DNA of 64,000 nucleotides from Antrihabitans auranticaus. GTDB lineage: Bacteria > Actinomycetota > Actinomycetes > Mycobacteriales > Mycobacteriaceae. The stretch is from positions 1-64,000 of the forward strand of contig NZ_JAEMNW010000006.1 in the NCBI RefSeq assembly GCF_016481275.1, in the 5' to 3' direction. This document shows, one piece after another, positions 35,839-46,934 of this stretch (position 1 is its first letter; each line of letters begins with the position of its first letter). A program made the position numbers and the translations under genes. The notes under the pieces are model-generated. The model had not been told where the DNA came from. It saw only the letters and a program-made list of their open reading frames with translations, and did not search any database.

Positions 35839-36549
35839 ATGACGAACGCCGAAGAGACTCCCGCCCCGGCTCCGTCCAATCGTCGGCATCTGGTGCGTCT
35901 CGCTCTTTTCGGCTTGTTCTTGACCGCGCTGTTCGTTATCGGTGCGACGACCGATCTCGTCGACGTCGACGGGCTCCGCCGAACGGTCGAAGCGGCCGGC
36001 CCGCTGGCACCGGTTGCGTTCGTCGTCGTCTCCGCCGTGCTTGCTGCGGTGTTCGTGCCGGGGCCGATTCTCGCCGCGACAAGTGGTCTCCTCTTCGGGC
36101 CGGTTCTCGGAACCGTGGTGACCCTGAGTTCGACGGTCGGCACGGCACTGATCGCCAACCGCCTCGGTCGGCGTGGCGGGCTGGAAAGCGCTCGGGCGTT
36201 GATCGGCCCACGGCGCATGTCCTGGCTCGATTATCAGCTCGAAAGGCGCGGCCTCTGGGCGGTCGCGGGCCAGCGGCTGATTCCGGGTATCTCCGACGCC
36301 GCGGCGTCGTACGCGTTCGGGGCGATCGGTGTGCCGCTGTGGCAGATGGCTTTGGGCGCGTTGATCGGATCGGCGCCGCGTGCCTTCGTCTATACCGCGC
36401 TCGGTTCGGTTGTCGACGATCCTGCATCGCCACTCGGCGTTGCCGCACTTGTCATTTGGTGTGTCACCGCGATAGCCGGGGTGGAGGGTGTGCGCAGGGC
36501 CGTCAAATCGTGGCGCGCGCATTCGAAGGCCGCGGCCGAGGACGATTAG
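35839..36549 (+). CDS. TVP38/TMEM64 (SNARE-associated/DedA-like) membrane protein
   Basis: A 236-residue membrane protein with about five hydrophobic segments. The family region VFVPGPILAATSGLLFG and the later GQRLIPGISDAAASYAFG are present. Relatives are thought to scramble or translocate lipids. ATG 35839 is chosen because the upstream open frame runs antisense through the HNH promoter. Its stop overlaps the GntR stop by 4 bp (convergent). Confidence 0.8.
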   Translation: MTNAEETPAPAPSNRRHLVRLALFGLFLTALFVIGATTDLVDVDGLRRTVEAAGPLAPVAFVVVSAVLAAVFVPGPILAATSGLLFGPVLGTVVTLSSTVGTALIANRLGRRGGLESARALIGPRRMSWLDYQLERRGLWAVAGQRLIPGISDAAASYAFGAIGVPLWQMALGALIGSAPRAFVYTALGSVVDDPASPLGVAALVIWCVTAIAGVEGVRRAVKSWRAHSKAAAEDD

Positions 36550-37274
36550 GCTCGCGCGACGAACCGGAACCGGTCGCCACGGTAGACCGATCGCGTCCAT
36601 TCGATGATCTGCCCGGACGGGTCTCGTGCCGTCCTATGGAAAAGCAGCAGGGGTTGCCCGGTGCCGACTCCGAGGAGGTCCGCCTCGGCCGGTGTCGTGA
36701 GCGCTGTTTCGACGGTGTCCTCGACTGTCGCGACCTGGCGGCCGTAGCACTCGCGCAGTGTTGCGTACAGCGAACCGCGTTCTGTCAGGCGGGCTTCGAA
36801 GCCGGCCAGCCGCCCGGGCAGGTGGGCGATCTCGATCGCGAGCGGTTCGCCGTCGACAAACCTCAGGCGCGACAGTCGATGGATGCGCTCCCCCGGCGCG
36901 ATCTCCAGGTGACCCGCGACGTCTGCGTCCGCGCGGATCCGCTCGAGCTCGAGAATGCGTGAACTTGCTTGCAGCCCTTCGGCACCGAGGTCGTCGGTGA
37001 GTGACGTGAGCTGGCGAACGTGCACGATCTTCGGTGGTGCGACGAAGTTGCCGCTGCCCTGTGTGCGGCGAAGCACCCCCTCGCCGGCGAGTTCGGCGAG
37101 TGCCTTGCGCAGGGTTGTCCGGGAGGTGCCGAGTTGCTCGGCGAGCGGTCGCTCCGGCGGCAGCGACGCTCCGGCATCCAGGTTGCCGATCAGTTCCTTC
37201 AGTGCCAGTTTCACCTGGAAATAGCGCGGGGAACCCGCACTCGCGCTCGCGACGCTCGCAACTGCCTCGATCAT
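36546..37274 (-). CDS. nagR: GntR/HutC (UTRA) regulator of N-acetylglucosamine use, NagR/DasR-like
   Basis: A 242-residue repressor. The winged helix is at ~30-90 (RPLAEQLGTSRTTLRKALAEL), and the UTRA ligand domain fills the rest (IEIAHLPGRLAGFEA, TPAEADLLGVGTGQPLLLFHR). NagR/DasR proteins bind phosphorylated amino sugars. It is divergent from the GlcNAc operon and two palindromes in the 96-bp gap are of the NagR/DasR type, so it probably represses both genes until GlcNAc-6-P or GlcN-6-P appears. Confidence 0.85.
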   Translation of the reverse strand: MIEAVASVASASAGSPRYFQVKLALKELIGNLDAGASLPPERPLAEQLGTSRTTLRKALAELAGEGVLRRTQGSGNFVAPPKIVHVRQLTSLTDDLGAEGLQASSRILELERIRADADVAGHLEIAPGERIHRLSRLRFVDGEPLAIEIAHLPGRLAGFEARLTERGSLYATLRECYGRQVATVEDTVETALTTPAEADLLGVGTGQPLLLFHRTARDPSGQIIEWTRSVYRGDRFRFVARA

Positions 37275-37301
37275 GAAGTCAACTTACCCCTTGACGGCCA
37301 A

Positions 37302-37347
37302 ATTGGTATATGCCAATGTGTACCTCATCACATTGGTATATACCAAT
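37302..37347. promoter_or_regulatory. Two NagR/DasR-type operators
   Basis: ATTGGTATATGCCAAT (37302-37317) and the perfect palindrome ATTGGTATATACCAAT (37332-37347) have centres exactly 30 bp apart, about three helical turns. Both resemble the TGGT...ACCA core of DasR/NagR sites and lie between the regulator and the transporter start at 37371. Confidence 0.8.
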
Positions 37348-37370
37348 TTAGCCCAGTGAGAGGAAGCAGA

Positions 37371-38780
37371 ATGGGCACCATCCGCGACTTGCGAGAGTCC
37401 TCCAGAGTGGGACTTCTCGTCGCGATAACCGCCGCCAGCGTCGGCGTCATCTACGGCTACGACATGTCGAACATCGCCGGCGCGTTGCTCTTCATCACCA
37501 ACGAGTTCGACCTCAGCACCCGCCAGCAGGAACTGGTCACCACTGCAGTCGTCATCGGCGAAATAGCTGGTGCGATCGGCGGCGGCTGGCTCGCAAACGC
37601 GATCGGGCGCAAGAAGTCGATGGTCCTTGTCGCTGCGGCCTATGCGGCATTCGCCCTGCTCAGTGCGCTATCGGTATCGGTACCGATGCTCCTGGTGGCA
37701 CGCCTCCTGCTCGGCCTGACAATCGGCGTTTCGGTTGTGGTGGTTCCGGTCTTCGTTGCCGAGTCGGCGCCGGCGAAAGTGCGTGGTTCCCTGCTTGTCG
37801 CATACCAGGTGGCGACCGTCGTCGGCATCATCATTGGGTACCTCGGCGCGTACTTCCTGGCCGAAACGCAGAGTTGGCGGTGGATGCTCGGGTTGGCAGC
37901 AGTTCCCGCCGTAGTGACGATGGTCCTGCTGCTACGCATGCCGGACACCGCGCGGTGGTACATGCTCAAAGGCCGTGTCGCAGAGGCCCGTCGGACGTTG
38001 TTGCAAGTCGAGCCGTCCGCTGACGTCGACGCGGAACTGGCCGAAATCAAGCGTGCGCTTACAGATGAGTCCGGCGGGGTGATCCGGGAAATGCTGCGCC
38101 GTCCCTACTTACGCGCCACCATCTTTGTCGTCGGACTCGGCTTCTTCATTCAGATCACCGGCATCAACGCAATCGTCTACTACAGCCCGCGACTGTTCGA
38201 GGCGATGGGCTTCGAAGGCAACTTCTCCCTCCTCGTGCTACCGGCGCTTGTGCAGGTCGCCGCCCTCATCGCCGTGTTCGTCTCGCTCGTGATGGTCGAC
38301 CGAGTCGGCCGCAGGCCCATTCTGCTCGGCGGAATCGGCATGATGGTTGCGGCAAACATTCTGCTGATCGGAGTATTCGTGGTCGGATCCGACTTCGGCG
38401 GCGCGCTCACCGCGCTCGGCTTCTTCGGCGTACTGCTCTTCACCGTCGGCTTCACCTTCGGATTCGGCGCCCTGGTGTGGGTATACGCCGGCGAGAGTTT
38501 CCCGTCGCGGCTGCGTTCGATGGGTTCGAGCGCGATGCTCACCTCAGACCTCGTCGCCAACGCAATCGTTGCAGCGTTCTTCCTCACGATGCTCAACTCC
38601 CTCGGCGGCGCAGGCACATTCGCGGTGTTCGGGATCCTCGCGCTCCTCAGCATGGTCTTCGTCTACCGCTTCGCACCGGAGACGAAGGGCAGGCAACTCG
38701 AAGACATCCGGCACTTCTGGGAGAACAACGGCACATGGCCGAACGACTCCGACGACGTGCTGGCCGGTGACCGGGCGTGA
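37371..38780 (+). CDS. MFS sugar porter, probable N-acetylglucosamine:H+ symporter
   Basis: A 469-residue, 12-helix sugar-porter-family protein with motifs GRKKSM after helix 2, PDTARWYMLKGR before the central loop, DRVGRRPILL, and the C-terminal PETKGRQLEDI. GAGAGGAAG precedes ATG 37371. It begins an operon with NagK, a GlcN-6-P deaminase-like SIS protein and NagA, all with 4-bp overlaps, so GlcNAc (imported unphosphorylated) is the likely cargo. Confidence 0.85.
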   Translation: MGTIRDLRESSRVGLLVAITAASVGVIYGYDMSNIAGALLFITNEFDLSTRQQELVTTAVVIGEIAGAIGGGWLANAIGRKKSMVLVAAAYAAFALLSALSVSVPMLLVARLLLGLTIGVSVVVVPVFVAESAPAKVRGSLLVAYQVATVVGIIIGYLGAYFLAETQSWRWMLGLAAVPAVVTMVLLLRMPDTARWYMLKGRVAEARRTLLQVEPSADVDAELAEIKRALTDESGGVIREMLRRPYLRATIFVVGLGFFIQITGINAIVYYSPRLFEAMGFEGNFSLLVLPALVQVAALIAVFVSLVMVDRVGRRPILLGGIGMMVAANILLIGVFVVGSDFGGALTALGFFGVLLFTVGFTFGFGALVWVYAGESFPSRLRSMGSSAMLTSDLVANAIVAAFFLTMLNSLGGAGTFAVFGILALLSMVFVYRFAPETKGRQLEDIRHFWENNGTWPNDSDDVLAGDRA

Positions 38781-39670
38781 CCACCGTCCTCGGTCTCGAT
38801 ATCGGCGGATCCAAGACCCACGCTGCTCGTTCGGAGAACGGTGTGGTTGTCGCCGAGGCCCTCGCCGGCAGTGCGAACGTCACCTCCGTCGGACCGGCCG
38901 AAGCAGGTCGGCAGCTCGACATCATCCTGGAGCAATTGGGCAACAAAGACATTCAGTCCGTGTGCGCAGGCGCCGCCGGGGTTGACTCCCCAGCCGGTGC
39001 GGCTCGCCTGCGCGAACTACTGGCCTCTCGACTGCCAGGTGCCCGCATCCGCGTCGTCCACGACAGCGAATTGATACTTGCTGCGGCAGGCGTCGAGGAC
39101 GGTATCGCACTGATCGCCGGAACAGGATCGGTGGCATGGGGACGCCGCGCCGGACGGCACGCGCGAGCGGGCGGTTGGGGCTACGCACTCGGCGACGAAG
39201 GCAGTGGATACTGGGTCGCACGCGAAGCTGTGCGCCGGACACTACGTCGCGTCGACACCGGCTCGCAGGCCGACCGACTCGGCCGTCAACTGGTGGCCGA
39301 ATGCGAATTGCGTTGTCCCGATGAACTTCTCGACCACTTCTACGCACACCCAGAGCGCCGCTACTGGGCAGGGCGCGCACGGATGGTTTTCGAACTCGCC
39401 GAAGCCGGTGATCGGGCCAGCTCCGAAATCGTCGAGGCTGCCGCAACCGCACTGGCCGACCTCGCTGTCGCGGTCTCGGAGAAGCTCGATCTTCCCGGAC
39501 CGACCGTACTTGCCGGCGGGCTCGCGGTGCACCAGCCGTTGCTGCAGAACGCCGTTCGCAACCATCTCGACCGACGTGGCCTCGACGATGTTCGCGTCCT
39601 CGACATCGACCCCGTTCGCGGAGCAGTGACGTTAGCTCGCTCCGAACCCAACCTAGGAGACCTTCGATGA
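38777..39670 (+). CDS. nagK: N-acetylglucosamine kinase (BadF/BadG/BcrA ATPase family)
   Basis: A 297-residue ASKHA-fold kinase that would convert cytosolic GlcNAc to GlcNAc-6-P. The phosphate-1 motif is LGLDIGGSKTHA, phosphate-2 is ALIAGTGSVAWG, followed by the family GDEGSGYWVAREA, and the adenosine motif is VLAGGLAVHQPL. GTG 38777 overlaps the transporter stop (GTGA). This makes a PTS-independent route together with the MFS porter. Confidence 0.87.
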   Translation: MTTVLGLDIGGSKTHAARSENGVVVAEALAGSANVTSVGPAEAGRQLDIILEQLGNKDIQSVCAGAAGVDSPAGAARLRELLASRLPGARIRVVHDSELILAAAGVEDGIALIAGTGSVAWGRRAGRHARAGGWGYALGDEGSGYWVAREAVRRTLRRVDTGSQADRLGRQLVAECELRCPDELLDHFYAHPERRYWAGRARMVFELAEAGDRASSEIVEAAATALADLAVAVSEKLDLPGPTVLAGGLAVHQPLLQNAVRNHLDRRGLDDVRVLDIDPVRGAVTLARSEPNLGDLR

Positions 39671-40719
39671 CAACAACACTCGACCTCCCCGGCCGGCTCA
39701 TGGCCGCCGAGATCGCCGAACAACCAGAAGTGTGGCGCAGGCTGCTGACCGACGGGGCCGCCGCAATTGCTGCCGCGTCCGCGCAAATCGTCGACCGTGC
39801 ACCACGTTTCGTGCTGTTCGTTGCTCGCGGCACAAGCGACCACGCCGCGCTGTATGCGAAGTACCTCGTCGAGATCAACCATGGCTTGCCCGCTGGGCTC
39901 GTTTCGCCTTCGACGATGACCGTCTATGGCGCCAGGCCCGACCTTCGCGACGTTCTCTATATCGCCGTGAGCCAATCCGGCGGCTCGCCCGATCTGGTGC
40001 GGTCGGTCGAGGTCGCGAGACAGCAAGGCGCACTGACCCTTTCCATCACGAACAACGCAGAGTCGCCGCTGGCTGCTGCCGCCGACATTCACGTCGACGT
40101 CCTCGCCGGGGCCGAGCGATCGGTGGCGGCGACGAAGTCCTACACCGCAGAGTTGCTCGCGCTCTACCTGTTGCTCGAGCGGGTTCGTGGCGGCGACGGG
40201 GCCGAGGCTGCCGCTCTGCCCGACCTGGGTGCCCGGGTGCTGGAATCCGACGACCTCGTTCACGGCGTTGCCCAGCGCTACCGCTTCGCGCAGCGACTGA
40301 TCACGACCGGGCGCGGGTACTCCTATCCCACCGCACGTGAGGCCGCGCTGAAGTTGATGGAGACGTCCTACCTTTCGGCCCAGGCATTTTCAGGTGCCGA
40401 CCTCCTGCACGGACCACTCGCAACCGTCGACCCGCAGGTGCCCGTCCTGGCGATCGTTCCCGAGGGTGCCGGCGGTCAGGCGATGGCGCCGGTGCTCTCG
40501 CGGTTGGCCGAGCGAAACGCCGACGTGTTCGGGGTTGGATCGGCGGCGCTGTTGGAAAACCTCGCGGGCGGTATAGCACTCCCGGGCGGTGTGCCGGATG
40601 CGCTGTCGCCACTGCTGGAAATCCTTCCGCTGCAACAGTTGGCGATGCACCTGGCGATTGCACGCGGTGAGAATCCGGACAAGCCACGGGGTCTGTACAA
40701 GGTGACGGAAACGCTATGA
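39667..40719 (+). CDS. SIS-domain glucosamine-6-phosphate deaminase (NagB-II type)
   Basis: A 350-residue protein with two SIS domains (GTSDHAALYAKYLVE and VSQSGGSPDLVRS in the first; GRGYSYPTAREAALKLMET in the second). It is like the isomerase half of GlmS without the glutaminase. In a nag operon this form replaces hexameric NagB and turns GlcN-6-P into fructose-6-P plus ammonia. It overlaps both neighbours by ATGA. Confidence 0.82.
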   Translation: MTTTLDLPGRLMAAEIAEQPEVWRRLLTDGAAAIAAASAQIVDRAPRFVLFVARGTSDHAALYAKYLVEINHGLPAGLVSPSTMTVYGARPDLRDVLYIAVSQSGGSPDLVRSVEVARQQGALTLSITNNAESPLAAAADIHVDVLAGAERSVAATKSYTAELLALYLLLERVRGGDGAEAAALPDLGARVLESDDLVHGVAQRYRFAQRLITTGRGYSYPTAREAALKLMETSYLSAQAFSGADLLHGPLATVDPQVPVLAIVPEGAGGQAMAPVLSRLAERNADVFGVGSAALLENLAGGIALPGGVPDALSPLLEILPLQQLAMHLAIARGENPDKPRGLYKVTETL

Positions 40720-41870
40720 CCCTGATCAGCGCCGGCACGATGGTGCTCGACGGCCGGGTCTGCCGACCGGGCTGGTTGGAGTTCGCAGCCGGCCGGGTCG
40801 TCGCATGCGGTGCCGGTGCCCCACCGCGACCTGTCGACGCAGAATTTCCCGATGCCGTCGTCGTCCCCGGCTTCGTCGACATGCATGTGCACGGCGGCGG
40901 TGGCGCGTCCTATACCGACGGTGTCGAGGCCGAGGTCTCGCGCGCCGCCGCGTTCCACCTTCGGCACGGCACCACGACCACGGTCGCCAGCCTGGTCACC
41001 GCTTCCCCCAGCGAGTTGCTCGGCACGGTTCGGGTGCTGTCCGAACAGGTCGGCAACGGCACGCTCGCGGGAATTCATCTGGAGGGTCCGTGGTTGAGCT
41101 CCGCCCGGTGCGGCGCGCACGATGCAACACAGTTGCGAGATCCCGATCCTGGTGAAATCGCCGCCGTCCTGGCCGCGGGCAACGGGGCGATCCGAATGGT
41201 CACGCTCGCACCGGAACTGGAGGGTGGCGTGGAGGCCGTTCGCCGCCTCGTGGACGGCGGTGTGGTCGTCGCAATCGGGCACACCGACGCAACCTACGAG
41301 CAGACGACTCGGGCGCTGGCAGCCGGTGCGACCGTCGGCACGCACATCTTCAACGCGATGCGGCCGCTGCATCACCGCGAGCCCGGACCCGCGCTCGCGT
41401 TGCTCGAGGATCCGCGGGTGACCGTCGAAGTCGTTGCCGACGGCGTGCACGTGCACCCGGCGCTCGTCCGTCAAGTCATGGAAGTTGCTGGACCCGAACG
41501 GGTTTCGCTGATCACGGATGCCATGTCCGCCGCCGGAATGACAGACGGGTTCTACCGGCTGGGAACGCTTGAGGTCGAAGTCGAACAGCAGGTCGCCCGT
41601 GTCCGCGGGACATCGACCGTCGCAGGCAGTACCGCGACGATGGACGAACTGTTCCGCACCGCGCTGCGTATGCGGGGCGGCATCGCATCGGACTCGGCGC
41701 TGGTCGCGGCCGTCGACATGACATCGACGACCCCCGCCCGTGCATTGGGGCTAGCCGATGTGGGCGCTCTGCGCGTGGGCCGCCGCGCGGACCTTGTCGT
41801 CCTGGACAGCAACGGCTCCGTTCTCGACGTGCTGCTCGGCGGCTACTGGCGACTCAGGTCCACGGTGTGA
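40716..41870 (+). CDS. nagA: N-acetylglucosamine-6-phosphate deacetylase
   Basis: A 384-residue amidohydrolase removing acetate from GlcNAc-6-P. Metal/substrate motifs: DMHVHGGGG, HLEGPWLSSARCGAH, AIGHTDATYEQ, HIFNAMRPLHHREPG, and the catalytic Asp in SLITDAMSAAGMTDG. Last gene of the nag operon; its 3' end overlaps the opposite-strand hypothetical gene by 17 bp. Confidence 0.92.
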   Translation: MTLISAGTMVLDGRVCRPGWLEFAAGRVVACGAGAPPRPVDAEFPDAVVVPGFVDMHVHGGGGASYTDGVEAEVSRAAAFHLRHGTTTTVASLVTASPSELLGTVRVLSEQVGNGTLAGIHLEGPWLSSARCGAHDATQLRDPDPGEIAAVLAAGNGAIRMVTLAPELEGGVEAVRRLVDGGVVVAIGHTDATYEQTTRALAAGATVGTHIFNAMRPLHHREPGPALALLEDPRVTVEVVADGVHVHPALVRQVMEVAGPERVSLITDAMSAAGMTDGFYRLGTLEVEVEQQVARVRGTSTVAGSTATMDELFRTALRMRGGIASDSALVAAVDMTSTTPARALGLADVGALRVGRRADLVVLDSNGSVLDVLLGGYWRLRSTV

Positions 41871-42180
41871 TCGGTGGTTTGATCCACATGATCTTCTCGT
41901 CGACCAGCTGCGGAGTCGCCGACGGATGATCGGGATTGGCTGCCGCCCACGCGTCCTTGCGGTCCAGGAGTCCGGCGACCTCGTTCCAGGTTTCGGACGT
42001 GCTCGGCGGGTTGACACCGGCGGCACGGGCGAGTTTGCGACGCTGCTCATCGCTCAGAGTCTGCAGTTCCACGGCATCGATACCGCGTTCCCAGACATAG
42101 CGAGCCAGCGTGATTGCCTTCTCGCGCCGCATGTTTCCGGCTCTGTCTGTGTGGGCGAAATCGGCGTCCGATCCGTCCAT
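41854..42180 (-). CDS. Conserved-looking hypothetical protein
   Basis: About 108 residues, soluble, no recognised domain. It has a helical centre (KAITLARYVWERGIDAVELQTLSDEQRRKLARAAGV, cited here in two halves of one region) and a Trp/Pro-rich end. ATG 42180 with GGGCCAGGG just upstream, or a TTG a few codons earlier with AAAGGG, could start it. Divergent from the PHA-synthase-like gene. Confidence 0.5.
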   Translation of the reverse strand: MDGSDADFAHTDRAGNMRREKAITLARYVWERGIDAVELQTLSDEQRRKLARAAGVNPPSTSETWNEVAGLLDRKDAWAAANPDHPSATPQLVDEKIMWIKPPITPWT

Positions 42181-42349
42181 CCCTGGCCCTGTCAATTCCG
42201 TCAGCCCTTTCTCGCGCAGACCGCAACGGTATCGGGTGCCCGCTCGGCGCTGCCTCCCCAACTAGGGGATACGTCACTCTTCCTTGCAGGATTTACCTGG
42301 GACACGGGATCCTGGGTAACGCTTGTGTCATCGTCGACAAGGAGAAATC

Positions 42350-43399
42350 GTGAGCGGGACGATCGTGGCGGACCTGCCGGTCGCCTTGCGTAATGCGTGG
42401 GCATTGTCGTTCGGTGACGGTATCGAACAGCGCGTTCCGACGCCGTCGACGACCATCTACGACGAACCGCATCGGCATCTGAGTCGATACGACCGGTCGA
42501 CGCCGGCGACCGGAAACCCGGTTCTGCTGGTGCCGCCTCTCGCGGTGACTATTTCTTGCTACGACTTGCGACCCGGTCAGAGCCTGGCGGAGTACCTGCT
42601 CGACATCGGTAAGCAGGCCTATGTCATCGACTACGGCGAGATCGGGTACGAGGACCGCAACCTCGGTTTCGAAGAGTGGACCCACGACATAATTCCCGCG
42701 GCCGTTCGCCGGGTTTCTGCCGAGCACGGCGGCGCTCCGGTCGATCTGATCGGCTGGTCGTTCGGTGGGACGATCAGCATTCTGACCGCCGCCGCACACG
42801 CTGACCTGCCGATAGCTTCGGTCACCGCGATCGGTACGCCGTTCGATCAGCGCAAGAACCCCGGCGTCGCACTGCCGCGTGCCATCGCGCGATACACCGG
42901 CGGCCGGGAAGTCACCGAGCCGACGAAGTGGTTCGGCGGCATCCCGAAGCAGGCTGTTCGCGCAGGTTTCCGGGTGCAGGCTTTCTCGCGTGAGATCACG
43001 CGTCCAGTCTTCATCGCGCGCAATCTCGCAAACACCGAGGCGCTCGCGCGGATGGAATCGATCGATCGATTCATCGGCGAGATGCCGGGTTACCCGGGTC
43101 GTCTGTATCGCCAGTCCTACCGGCAATTCATCCAGCGCAACGAACTGGCCAAGGGCACGGTCAACCTGCGCCGCAATTGCGTCATCGAGCTCTCGAAGCT
43201 GACCTGCCGCGTGCTGCTGATCGGCAGCCGTTCCGACATTCTGGCACCCGCCGCGGCGGTCGCTGCCGGTGTCGACGTTCTGACCGGTGCCGTGGAGGCG
43301 CGTTACGAAGAGGTCGGGGGCAGTCACCTCGGCATGGTTGCCGGACCTGAGGCGCGCACGGCGACCTGGCCGCTGATCGAGGACTTCCTCGAGGCCTGA
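42350..43399 (+). CDS. PHA-synthase/depolymerase-like alpha/beta hydrolase
   Basis: A 349-residue protein resembling the catalytic core of polyhydroxyalkanoate synthases: PVLLVPPLAVTISCYDLRPG, the VIDYGEIGYEDRNLGFEEW region and an elbow GWSFGG with Ser (about 137) where true PhaC has Cys. His is in GGSHLGMV. A Ser nucleophile points to a hydrolase or acyltransferase rather than a polymerase. GTG 42350 is preceded by AAGGAG. Confidence 0.75.
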   Translation: MSGTIVADLPVALRNAWALSFGDGIEQRVPTPSTTIYDEPHRHLSRYDRSTPATGNPVLLVPPLAVTISCYDLRPGQSLAEYLLDIGKQAYVIDYGEIGYEDRNLGFEEWTHDIIPAAVRRVSAEHGGAPVDLIGWSFGGTISILTAAAHADLPIASVTAIGTPFDQRKNPGVALPRAIARYTGGREVTEPTKWFGGIPKQAVRAGFRVQAFSREITRPVFIARNLANTEALARMESIDRFIGEMPGYPGRLYRQSYRQFIQRNELAKGTVNLRRNCVIELSKLTCRVLLIGSRSDILAPAAAVAAGVDVLTGAVEARYEEVGGSHLGMVAGPEARTATWPLIEDFLEA

Positions 43400-43423
43400 T
43401 TTCGGTCCGTCTAGGTTTGTCGC

Positions 43424-44068
43424 ATGCCCGATGACATGACGGTGTACGACGCCATCCGAATGCGCCGGGATGTGCGGGCGGAGTTCACCGGCTCGACGAT
43501 CACCGACGACGTGCTGCTGCGGTTGCTCGACGCAGCGCATCGGGCGCCGAGCGTCGGCAACACGCAGCCATGGGACTTCGTCGTCGTGCGCGATGCGGGA
43601 AAGTTGGCGAAATTCGCTGCTCATGTTGCCGAGCAGCGCCGGCTCTTCGCCGATTCACTGCCAGCCGACCGCGCCGCAACATTCGACCCGATCAAGATCG
43701 ACGGCGTGGTCGAGAGCGGGACCGGCGTCGTCGTGACGTACAGCTCCGACCGCGGTGGACCGCACGTGCTCGGTCAGCGAACCATCGCAGATACGGGTGT
43801 GTTCTCCGCTGTTCTAGCGATCCAGAACCTGTGGCTGGCTGCGGTGGCCGAAGGCATCGGTGTCGGCTGGGTGTCCTTCTATGACGAGCCGTTTCTCGTC
43901 GATCTGCTACGCATTCCTGCGGCGGTGCGCCCGATCGCATGGCTCTGCGTCGGCCCGGTAGCGGAGTTTGCGGCGACACCCGATCTGGAGCGATTCGGAT
44001 GGCGACCACGCCGCCCGCTCGAATCGGCCGTGCATTGGGAAGAGTTCGCGCCGCGACCTCAGTTGTGA
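43424..44068 (+). CDS. bluB: 5,6-dimethylbenzimidazole synthase
   Basis: A 214-residue flavin-destructase of the nitroreductase fold that makes DMB, the lower ligand of B12, from FMN and O2. Family marks: RRDVRAEFTG, RAPSVGNTQPWDF, LGQRTIADTGVFS and AIQNLWLAAVAEGIGVGWVS. It stands without other cobalamin genes, 25 bp after the PHA-synthase-like gene. Confidence 0.88.
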   Translation: MPDDMTVYDAIRMRRDVRAEFTGSTITDDVLLRLLDAAHRAPSVGNTQPWDFVVVRDAGKLAKFAAHVAEQRRLFADSLPADRAATFDPIKIDGVVESGTGVVVTYSSDRGGPHVLGQRTIADTGVFSAVLAIQNLWLAAVAEGIGVGWVSFYDEPFLVDLLRIPAAVRPIAWLCVGPVAEFAATPDLERFGWRPRRPLESAVHWEEFAPRPQL

Positions 44069-44105
44069 GGGTGCAGCGGCTTCCTGAGCGTGCGCGACCT
44101 AGATC

Positions 44106-44130
44106 CTTTTCTTGACTCTTTCAAGAAAAG
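44106..44130. promoter_or_regulatory. FurA operator of the furA-katG operon
   Basis: CTTTTCTTGA-CTCTT-TCAAGAAAAG at 44106-44130 is a perfect 10-bp-arm inverted repeat, 17 bp before the furA GTG. It matches the AT-rich autoregulatory site known upstream of mycobacterial furA, and TTGACT inside it could be the -35. Confidence 0.85.
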
Positions 44131-44147
44131 GGGGCAGACTTCCGGAC

Positions 44148-46867
<2,720 letters not shown>

Positions 46868-46882
46868 TCTGTTCGATCCGAC

Positions 46883-46914
46883 ATCCAGGCCGGTCCACTA
46901 GGGCCGGCCTGGAT
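46883..46914 (+). terminator. Hairpin after katG
   Basis: ATCCAGGCCGG (46883-46893) and CCGGCCTGGAT (46904-46914) form a perfect 11-bp stem with a 10-base loop, 15 bp after the katG stop. No U tract follows, as is common in actinobacteria. Confidence 0.75.
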
Positions 46915-46934
46915 TCGGTCGTAGGCTCTTCCGA

